64,000 nt of DNA from Heterodera schachtii (taxonomy: Eukaryota; Nematoda; Chromadorea; Rhabditida; Heteroderidae): the NCBI GenBank assembly GCA_023374025.1, contig SIJG01000002.1, positions 1,461,790 through 1,525,789 on the forward strand, given 5' to 3'. The position numbers were made by a program, and so were the translations under genes. Of this stretch, positions 48,218-57,700 are shown piece after piece (the first letter of the stretch is position 1; each line of letters begins with the position of its first letter). The notes under the pieces were generated by a model that was not told where the DNA came from, did no database searches, and saw only the letters and a list, made by a program, of their open reading frames with translations.

Positions 48218-50135
48218 ATGCAATTCAACACGAATCGCTTCAAAGCGTTCCCGGAACTGCTCAAACTCACCACTTTGGTCAGTGTTTTCATACGATGGCA
48301 TTTTCCTCGGAAGGATTCTTTGGACTGTAATTCTGAGCATTCGTCGCTTTTTTCGACTTGGAAATCAAAAAAGACCGTCCTATCAATCAGTACGATTCTG
48401 AATTGTCAGCTTTTCCCGGTGCCCATAGTTTTCTGTGGAAAAACCGCTGTCCCGACATGTTTTCGGCTTCTTCCCCCCCCCCCCCCCTTCTCCGAACTTG
48501 CTCTCAGTTACACTTTCTCTGATCAGTCCGATCACTCCAATCCCTTTTTTGTTACACTCTCTCTGATAAGTCTGATCACTCCAATCCCTTTTTTGTTACA
48601 GTCTCTCGGATCAGTCCGATCACTCCAATCCCTTTTTTGCTACACTCTCTCTGATCACTCCGATCACTCCAATCCCTTTTTTGTTACACTCTCTCTGATC
48701 AGTCCGAACAATCCAATCCCTTTTTTGTTACACTCTCTCTGATCAGTCCGATCACTCCAATCCCTTTTTTGTTACACTCTCTCTGATCAGTCCGATCACT
48801 CCAATCCCTTTTTTGTTACACTCTCTCTGATCAGTCCGATCACTCCAATCCCTTTTTTGTTACACTCTCTCTGATCAGTCCGAACAATCCAATCCCTTTT
48901 TTGTTACACTCTCTCTGATCAGTCCGATCACTCCAATCCCTTTTTTGTTACACTCTCTCTGATCAGTCCGATCACTCCAATCCCTTTTTTGTTACACTCT
49001 CTCTGATCAGTCCGATCACTCCAATCCCTTTTTTGTTACACTCTCTCTGATCAGTCCGATCACTCCAATTCCTTTTTTCTCTCTCTTCTCCGTTAATTTC
49101 CCCCCTCCCAATTTCCCCTCGTATTTTTTCCACTTCTAGCTGACTTCTGTGCTGGTGATGCTTTCGCTCGGCTCCGCCGTTTATGAGCCGCCCGGCACCA
49201 CCTTCGTTTGGATCACCGCCGTTTTGGCACTGATCACTGACTGTCTTTCCGTGTTGGCACTCGGCTTCGAAACGGAGAGCGCACTGTTCAGGCCCGACTC
49301 GATGATCGGATGGCCACTCATTGTCAGCAGATTCACTCCCCAATCTTGGCATTCCCGAAAATTGAAAATGCCGAGATTGAAGAGAATTGACCCCCGCCGA
49401 CGACATTCGAAAATTTAACAATTCAAAATTACCCAGAAATTCTGTAAATTTTCCGAATTGGGAACTTTGTCTAATTGTTTTTTTAATTTTCTTTTATTCA
49501 TTTATTTTTTAGGAATGTGTGTTCTCCTCATTCTTCGCCATCAATTATTTCATCGCAATTTGGCTTTGCATCAACAGGTTTACAGAATTGAAAAAAGTGC
49601 CGTTGATGGAAATGGATTTGGCAGAGTCTCAAAAATGGCTAAATTTTGGGATTGAACCATCAGAAAAGAGGTCAAACTGTGGTAAAACCGAACAGAAAAT
49701 TTAGCAAAGTGTTCGCAGTGTTCGACAGCTCAATGCCTTACTCATTGGCAGCGGTGAGTTGAAAAATAATTCAAAATGAGAATAAAAATGGCAAAATAAC
49801 TTTAACATTCTAAATTAATTAGTTCATATTGTAACAAATTCAAAAGCGAATTCATAAAAATGATAAATTAAAATAAATTATTATTTAATAATTTTAAATT
49901 ATGTGAAATGGAAAATAATTAATTATTTTTAAATCATTCGAATAAAAAACGATTAAATTGTTCAAATTTCACTGTAATTTGGCCATTTTCCGCTTAGACT
50001 TTCTCTTTGGCCGCCTTTGTCCAATATGTGCTCAACGTGCTCGTCTACGTACGCATTTGGGCCACCGACCAGCGCAGACAGTCGCAGGAGATCAACCCGA
50101 GTCGGCACGGCTACACAAATTACGGGGCGCCATAG
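48218..50135 (+). CDS. Small four-helix membrane protein, MARVEL-like
   Basis: Five exons join in frame: 48218-48277, 49140-49322, 49513-49577, 49705-49753 and 49998-50135, for about 165 residues. The order is a short cytosolic start (FPELLKLTTL) leading into helix 1 (LVMLSLGSAVYE), helix 2 (FVWITAVLALITDCLSVLALG), helix 3 (FSSFFAINYFIAIWLCINRF), helix 4 (SLAAFVQYVLNVLVYVRIW) and a polar tail ending HGYTNYGAP. Length and topology fit MARVEL-domain proteins, which act at cholesterol-rich membrane contacts and in vesicle traffic. No catalytic motif. Intron 1 contains a 44-bp tandem satellite. A second multi-pass gene follows about 0.9 kb downstream on the same strand. Confidence 0.7.
48510..49080. 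repeat. 44-bp tandem satellite, about 13 copies
   Basis: The unit is CTCTCTCTGATCAGTCCGAT then CACTCCAATCCC, then a T6G run and TTACA, 44 bases in total. Copies differ by single bases; two carry GAACAATCC instead of GATCACTCC. It lies in intron 1 of the MARVEL-like gene. Translation of the repeat gives long spurious frames. Confidence 0.95.
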
Positions 50136-51061
50136 GAAATGGGGGAGGAGCACTAATTGAACAATAATTGGCCCATTGAAGGGCTAATTAACCACCGGCG
50201 CAATGGCAACAATTAGGGGCCAATTGTGGAAACTTAATTCCTGTGTCAATGTTCAGTTTATTCAAAATTTTGCAAACTGGAGATTTTGGCTAACAAAAGG
50301 CCCAAATTGATGGGCCAATTAGCTAAATTTTGTTTACTTCTTTGGGTATGGGTTCCTTTTTAAATAATCATTTAAATTTGTAAGTTATATTTTAATATAT
50401 GTAATTGTTTTTAGCAACAATTAAATTGCCAAAATAAATATTATTATTTTTAAATATTTCAAATCAAAAATTTTACAATTAGACTTTAATTTGATCACTT
50501 TATAAATTTTATTTTCATTTTCAATGTTAATAAATTCATTTTTTTAATTAACATTATTTTTCACAATGCATTTGATCGGCATATAAAAATCATTTGTATT
50601 TTATTACATATATTTAATAAAATTCATTTATTGTTTTTCCTCTTTTTTTAAACGCAATGCCTAAAATTGTGCCAAAACAACAAATTGGGGCCAACGTGTT
50701 CAACATGGTCAGTTTGTTGGTGGGAAAAGCCAGACGAAAAACCGAAAATTGAATGATTGTTCGCCAAAACTGAAATGTTTCGATCAGTTCGTCCACCCCC
50801 AATCGATTCGGGTCAATATGGTAACTCATATAAAAGGCAATTAGTATTCTACAGAATAAAGCCTAAGCCTAGGCTTAGCCTAAAACTTAGGCCTAAGCCT
50901 AACCTAAGCAATGTACGATTGCCTTTTGTACGAGTTGTCACGCCACCCACCATCGATTCCGATCCCTCTGATCATTCCCGATCATTCCACCGCCCCCTCC
51001 ACCAAAAATTAACCGATCACTCGTTGATTGATCATTACTGCCCCACTCTTCGTCGGCACAG
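50136..51061. other. Intergenic region with one MITE
   Basis: AT-rich space between the two membrane-protein genes. It contains the second TTAGGC-like MITE (50819-50940) and a GATCA-rich stretch near 50960-51035. The first exon of the next gene could be hidden here. Confidence 0.4.
50819..50940. mobile_element. MITE with telomere-like TTAGGC units, copy 2
   Basis: The left end TGGTAACTCATATAAAAGGC pairs with the right end, read on the minus strand as TGACAACTCGTACAAAAGGC. Internal words are GCCTAAGCCTAGGCTTAGCC and variants. It is the same family as 7733-7894. Confidence 0.7.
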
Positions 51062-51807
51062 ATGCTCTCCTTCTGTCTTCTGCTGGCACTGTCCTCGGCC
51101 GAGCTGTTGCCCGCCACGCTCGGCGTCGCGCTGTTCGTCGGCCTCGCCTCGTTGGCGGTTTCCTCCGTGGCGGTGGCCATGATCACCTCGGGGCTGCATT
51201 GGCAGGTGGCCAAATTCGGCCTTTTCCACGCGTTCGCTCCCTACGGCGAAATTCAGTGGCGCCATTTGGTTGTTCCATTTTTGGCACTTTTATTCCCTTT
51301 CCGTACGATGACAATCTCCCGCCCAATTTGCCCCCACAGCAATTCACTTATGCGGTGGCATTGGCCTCCTCCAATGGCATCGGCTTTCTGCTGAATTGGG
51401 CCATCGCCTCGTCCCTTCCGCGTCCTTTCCATCGGTCGTATTCCATCGCAGCGGTTGGCACAATTTGGCATTTATTAATGAATCAACTAAAATGTCTCGG
51501 CTTCCGGGAGTCTTGAAAAGCGGGTTTTCGGTCAAAGTTAGCCGAAAAATGCCTCCATTCGAAATGCGGCCCGAGTTTAGCCCTGTGGTCATTATAAAGG
51601 GTCCCTTCCTTCCCTTGGGACAAATTAACTCTAATTGCCCCAATTTGGCCGCATTTTTTCCTTTGACAGTTTTTCTCGTTGGCCCTCTGTCTGTCCTTTC
51701 TGCTCACCGCACTGCTCGCCACCCACGACCTCAGCGACGAGGCGGACATGGAGCAGAAGACGACGCTGGTCCGACGCCAAGAGCAGCAAAGTTACACGGA
51801 ACTTTGA
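51062..51807 (+). CDS. Multi-pass membrane protein, unassigned
   Basis: Three exons join in phase: 51062-51268, 51340-51453 and 51670-51807, for about 152 residues. Hydrophobic helices are MLSFCLLLALSSAELL, then GVALFVGLASLAVSSVAVAM, then YAVALASSNGIGFLLNWAIA and FSLALCLSFLLTALLA. A polar tail ends QEQQSYTEL. Helix number and size resemble the neighbour at 48218, so both may be MARVEL-like or claudin-like paralogs, but sequence identity is low. The ATG directly follows an AG acceptor (GGCACAG), so either trans-splicing occurs here or an upstream exon is missing. Confidence 0.6.
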
Positions 51808-52167
51808 CGAGGAAATGGGGGAAAAGGGACCGAATTTGAGCCGAAAACAGAGGACGAATAATAATGGATGATGGATTTACACAATTTAATAATATACGAA
51901 TCGCATAAATTTGCATACTTTTGAATGGTAAATGGCGAATTGATTACAGTTTGATACGGTAGGGCTTACAATTAGCCCTTAATTACCGTAGTGATTTCCC
52001 AGCACCAATTCCTTAAATGGGGAGGAGAGGAATGCATTCACCCGTTATTACAATTACCATTTTAGTGGGGCGCAAAAAGTTTTATTCATTAAAAGAATTC
52101 ATTTTTAAATGAAAAATAAAAAATGACGCAGTGTGACAGCACAAAAAACAAATGCCCGTCGGCTATG
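51808..52167. other. Convergent 3' region
   Basis: Holds the 3' UTRs of the membrane-protein gene (+) and TRMT10 (-). TACGGTA/TACCGTA words occur near 51954-51986. No gene seen. Confidence 0.45.
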
Positions 52168-54469
52168 CCAGCGGCGGCGATGGATGGCACTGATCACTGC
52201 TGATCAGTTCGCAGCACTTCTCGCTGCCCTCTCCTCGCTGCTGCCCGTCGTCCTCCCGCCGCTGGTCGCCGTCCTCCTCTGATTGGCGGCCTTCGTTCTG
52301 TGCCGGTGCGTCTCCGTCCTTCCGCCCGTCGTCCTCCATCACCAGCTGTACGTCTCCGTGTTCTTTGTCGTTGCTGGCGCCGCTTTTCCCGTCACCGTTT
52401 TGAACAGTTCGCTCAGATGTCGCCGCTTCGTTTGTTGACTGAAACACAAAAATTATAAAATTGTAGAGAAATATTTGCGAAATCAGAAAATAAATTAGCT
52501 ATTTGCGCATTTTAAACTTCTAATTGACCCCAAAAACAGGGAGCAGGTCGTTTGCCCCCCGAAAAATTTTTTTTTAAAAAATTTTCAAACCTAGAAATTT
52601 TTGATAAAAAAATTCTTAAGAATTTTCTTAGTATGAAAATTCCAAGAAAAAAAAAATTTTTGAGAAATTTCAGCGATTTTTTAGAAAATTTTTGAAAAAA
52701 CTTAGTAGTTCATTATAAAATTTCTAAAAAATCGTGAAAAATTTCTCAAAAATTTTTGTTTCTTGCAATTTTCGTACTAAGAAAATTCTTAAGAATTTTT
52801 TTATGAAAAATTTCTAGGTTTGAAATTTTTTTTTTTTAAAAATTTTCGGGGGGGAAACGACGGGGGGGGGGAATGAAGTGCACCCCCAAAAACACCTCCA
52901 ATTCTTCGATGACGACGGCTTCTTCCGCTGCTTGCTGTGGCAATTTCCGTTTTGGGATCACCGCGAGAAACGCCCGCTCCCAATTTGGGTCGCGCGTAAA
53001 GTGCAGAAGGATTTCGAACACGTGGTTAATGGCCAGGACCTGCCATATTAAAAAAAAATATAAAGAGTTTGTGAATTAAAAAATAATTATTTTCAATTAA
53101 AATTGCCCCAATTTCCATCCATTTTTAATGACTTTCATCCCCCACTTTTCTCGTGCTCATCTGCACAAAGTCGCCAATTGGCAGTTTCGCGTGCGCATAT
53201 CCCTTTTCGATTGCCCTGCGCAGGCACAGCCCCTTTTGGTGGTTGTGGTCGAGCAGTCCGCCGATTACGTACACTGAAAACCAATAATTAAACATTCATT
53301 AAAAGGCAATTAGGGTCACTAATGGGCACCCAAATACCCACTCTTAAAAACAGCCAAAAGTTAGGCCAAAAACCGCCGAAATTCTGTGGCACATTGTCCC
53401 ATGGAATGGGCTAACAAATGCCACCTTTCTGCTCGTCCAATGCGCTGAGTACGTTTTCCGAGTCGGCTGTCAGATAGACAATTTCGCGGTCGTCCCACAG
53501 TTTGGCCAACGGTTGGGCCAACAAATGGACGTCCCATTGTTGCCAGCCGGTGATGCCGTCCAAAACCTTCAAATTTTGAAAATTTACTCATTTTTTTGAA
53601 ATTTTTGGTTGCCTTTTTGGCCTTTGTGTCCAAATTGACCACATAAAATTGGAGAGGGTCCGCCGCCCGGCGATTGGACGCGTAGCAATGGCGAAGTTGG
53701 GACACCGTTTTGCACACCGACCGTTCGTCCATCAACTGGAAAAATCGGAAAGTTAATTGGAATGTTAGTCTTTTTCAGGCCCGTCCGTATCCAGGGGGGG
53801 GGAGCTCTTCGGGTGTCCTCCCTGAAAAATTTTTCTGGATACGGGCCTGGTTTTTTTTTATAATTTGAGGATTTCTGGCGGAAATTAGCATTCAAAGCCG
53901 GGGGAGGGAACAAAAGTCGGCCCCCCTCCATTGATTACGTCGTCGTAGGCCATGTCGACAGCAACACGAACGCGACATTTGGACTCGTTCATCTGAAAAC
54001 GAATTGTCCAGGCCATGAGCACGAATTTCACAGCCCAGACATTTTCAAAATCATTGCGAATATACACAAAACGGCTTTAAATTCGGTCTTCCCTTTTTAA
54101 AAAACAGAAAAATCCATCAAAGAATGCCGAAAGGCCCGGCTTTGGTGTTCAACAAAGTGCCGGTGTCCCCCCCCCCTTGCCCACCGTGTTCAGTTTGTAC
54201 GGCCTGTCGTTGTGCACAACCGCCCCCGTATGTCCGTCCGCTTTCCGCGCGCGTTTCCGCTCCTTATGCCGCTCCCTTTGCTTCCGTCTCCATTCCGCTT
54301 TCCCCGCATTGAACCGCTCCATGCGTGCGCGCTTCTTCTGCTGACTCTTAGTCAGTTTCTGCTGCGGTTCTGCCGCCCCTCCGCCTTCGCTGGTGGCGCA
54401 CTTCTCGAAGCCGACGGCGACGGCACTGTCGTCGCTGCAGTCCAACAAAATTGTGTCGGAAGAGGACAT
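52168..54469 (-). CDS. trmt-10: tRNA (guanine-9-N1) methyltransferase, TRMT10 family
   Basis: The start is at 54469. Blocks in order: Lys/Arg-rich N-terminal helix ([20 protein letters not shown]), [33 protein letters not shown], the [12 protein letters not shown] region, [67 protein letters not shown] and FLAVIPKRK. These are the SPOUT-fold TRMT10 signatures. [11 protein letters not shown] and LPIGDFV line the S-adenosylmethionine and tRNA site. The enzyme methylates G9 (or A9) of tRNAs. The long C-terminal tail, encoded by 52168-52441, is Glu/Asp/Gln-rich and probably disordered. Two introns carry small transposable elements. It lies 244 bp downstream of ELAC2 on the same strand. Confidence 0.92.
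52539..52885. mobile_element. Mutator-like MITE in TRMT10 intron
   Basis: It starts GGGAGCAGGTCGTTTG and ends AGTGCACCC. An exact 9-bp duplication CCAAAAACA flanks it (52530-52538 and 52886-52894). The interior is a long AT-rich inverted repeat with CGAAAAATTTT and AAGAATTTTC arms and G/C tracts near each end. Confidence 0.85.
53776..53849. mobile_element. 74-bp hAT-like MITE, family CAGGCCC
   Basis: CAGGCCCGTCCGTATCCAG at left and CTGGATACGGGCCTG at right are inverted copies. The flanking octamers GTCTTTTT and GTTTTTTT match at 7 of 8 bases. It lies in a TRMT10 intron. Confidence 0.7.
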
Positions 54470-54500
54470 TTTTGCCGGCTAATTACTAGTAATTAGGTAA

Positions 54501-54502
54501 CT
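54501..54502 (-). promoter_or_regulatory. Candidate trans-splice acceptor of TRMT10
   Basis: On the minus strand CCGTTTTTGCAG ends 31 bases before the TRMT10 ATG. With only about 240 bp to the upstream gene's stop, this is the expected layout for an SL2-type acceptor in a nematode operon. Confidence 0.5.
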
Positions 54503-54712
54503 GCAAAAACGGAAAATGCATTCAATTTGATGGATTTTTAAAAAAAAATTCACGGTAATTCCATTCTTCTTTTTGTAAGACTTCTGTGCGCAATTAATTT
54601 GTGTTATTTGAATATTCATTTGCAGGTAAAAACAAACAAAACAACAACAACAAAATAAAAACAAAACAAAAACAAAGAGCATTTGCCAAATCACCGATTC
54701 GATTTCGACCAT

Positions 54713-57700
54713 TTATTTCCTTCCTTCGACCGGATATTTGTTGATCTCCAGCAATTCGATGTGATTAAGTGGCTTCATTATCGCCGAAACCTTAAAATAT
54801 GCCAGTTTTCCCGCTTTAGCGAAATCCAAAATTTGTGATTTTGATTTTATGCCGAAATTCCGCCTCCCCCTCCCCAACTACGGCATCTGAGAGTGCCGAT
54901 TCGATCATTTTTTTAAAATTTGCCACTATGAAAATGTTTGTTTTTAACCACTGACATTTGCTGCGGTTTTCGATGTTCATTGTCAGTGTCCTCCTGGTGG
55001 TCCATCCGTCGCTTCAGCATTTTCACTTGGCTGGCGAACAGCTCCTCCTTGAACATCACGCGGTACAGCGGCAACATTTTGGGGAAGACGTGCAGCAGGT
55101 CGAACGGCACCACCATGTAGTCGTTGGCCACCCCGAAATTGCCGGCTTCCAACAAATAGTCGGGCAACAGAGGGACACGCGAGTACCGAAAATTGTGGGG
55201 GAGAAGTATAGCAAATGGGTGAATGTGCGCTTTAGGGTTTCCGTCCGAATCCCGCCATTTTTCTCGCCCAGGCAATTAATGATTAGCAATTATTTAATTG
55301 AGCTTTTAGCACCTCGTGCTGAAATGCGTAAAAAGCACGTGCTTGGCGCGCATTCGTCGCGCAGAATCGAACGCCTGGCGCATTGTGCTGTGCCTTTTGC
55401 GAAACGCATCATGCTAAAAGTAATGGGAAAAAAGGACGGTGTTGGAAATTGTTGAAAAATATGTTGATCAAACTTCCGGACTTTCCGCTTTAATTAGGCT
55501 ATATAAAAAACATTTTTAAAAATAGATAAATTTGAATTTTGTTTACCCTTTGCACACCAAAGGGCACCATTTCAGGCCAAAGTTTCAGACCAATTTTAGT
55601 GCGGTGTTCGACTTGATCATGCTAAGTTTTGACGACGACGGAATTTGCGTGGGAAATCCAATTCCGATCAACTTTTGAGCGTTGTTCCACTTATCATGAC
55701 AAGTTTTTAGGACGGGGTTTGCATGGTAAATTGTTTTCCCTCATGTCCACCTCCATTCCGTCTTCAAAGGTGCACTCGTGGATCAGTAGGTCCGCGTTCT
55801 GCCCGTGTTCCTCCAGCAATTTGCACGGCTTTGTGTCCCCCGAGAAGACCACCCGACGCCCCGTGTCCTCAGACTCAAACACAAAGGCGTTGGACGCGCG
55901 CGTGTGCAGCACTTGGACAGCCGTTGCTGAACGCAAATTCCATTGTTTTGGCGAAAACAAAGGCCGAGAGAAGAACTAAAAGGGGAAATAGACAAATTTA
56001 AGCAAAGAAAAAAAGGGAGTTGACTGATTGAAAAATGATTTATTCGATCCCAAAATAAAAATTTATACAAAGAATTCTCAAACAAACTTAATTTTTCGGG
56101 GAAGGATGGACGCACCGGTAATTTGTTTTCCCACCCAAACCTAATCGAGTATGTGTTTTGTTTTTGCATAAAAAATCATCACACTTTTGTCAGTTCGATA
56201 ACGACGCCAGGCGAACGCACACTGTTCACCGCAGTGCTGAAAACGTTCATACATTAAATCAAATTAGAAAGTTAAAAAAGGGTAAACGGACGGATTAATT
56301 CCGACAGAGTCCTCCTGCAGCACAAAGGGCGCGTCCACGTATTTCAGGAAACGGTCGATGTTGTTGTACGAATGGGGATACGCTTTGGTGACCGTCTTTC
56401 GGGTGGTGAAATTGCTGACGAACACCAGCGGACGATAGGGCAAACCTTAAAGTTAAAGACGGGACAGACTGAATGGCATTAGCAATTCGGAGTGAAAACC
56501 AGAACAAATCGTTCCCCCTCTCTCCGGTACAAAAAATGAAAATAAAAATTTCTGAGGTTGCACGCTGAAAATCCCTCCCATTACGGGGATTCCATTCCGT
56601 GGCATTTCAATCAAAAAAATGCCATCGAAACACTTACTCCATTGCATTTACAAAAAAAGGGACTGACCAAGTTCACAAAAGGCCTTGACCCGCTCCTGTA
56701 CAATTGTGAACAGTCCGTTGGTGTGGTCCAAATGCGAATGGGTGATGAACAACGCGTTCAGATGGGTCAACATTTTGGCACACATTTCGGGACCGAACAG
56801 AGTGCGCATTTGGCCATAAGTGCCCTCCCCGCAGTCGACCATCACAGCCGAGGTTGGGCTCAGCTGCAGCAGATGTGAGGAGACATTGCGGTATTTGGCC
56901 GACACGGCGGAGGCGGTGCCGAGGAAAAACACTTGCGGGTACGGGTCCGGCACGCCGCGGGCGGCCAACGCGGCGTCCAATGCTTAAAAAGAAATGACGG
57001 CACAATACGCATGGCATCGCAAAATTCATCCGTGGCACTTACTTTTCCGGAATGTGTTCAATTTTGGTGTCAATTCGGGCAACTGTTCCAGCCGAAAATC
57101 CAGCTCCTTGACGGTGAAGTCCACCCGCAACATGTTCGGGTCGGTCGCCCCGTACTTGGGCAACTGACCGCGGATGGGAAAGCGTTGTAACAGCGAGCCA
57201 ATGAAAATCGGACCAATTCCATCCGCGGTGGGCGGATGCTGGGCAAGCGAATCGTCGGATTCGATGTTCTGATGGGGAACAAACAAATTTAATTAATAAT
57301 ACCGTGGAAACTCAATTAGCTAATTAATTATGAAAATTTCGAAGGAAAGGGAGCGACCCGAGGAGCGGCAAGGGAAATGGAGAAACGTAAAACATTACGC
57401 CAAAATTTAATTTTAAAAACCTGCGTGAAGTCTTTGCCTTCGTAATGCTCAGGCGGAGGGTAAATTTGGGGAAATGCGTCGGGGAAAATGGCGTTCAACT
57501 GTTGCTGCGCCTTGTAAATGCCGTCGTTCAGCACCATCGGTGGGCCCGTGCCGTTCAGCACCAAATGCCGGCATTTGGGGCCAAAAGAACGCATCCAAAC
57601 ACGGTAGTCGCCGGAGTTGAACAGCCGCTCGCGCGTGAAGTGCACAATGTAACTCATCTGATCACGGCGACCATCGCCCATGAAATCCTGTCAAGAAAAA

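Noticed and set aside
48218..48742. 174-codon plus-strand frame running into the 44-bp satellite
   Set aside because: Only the first 20 codons are real (exon 1 of the MARVEL-like gene). After the GT at 48278 it reads intron and satellite.
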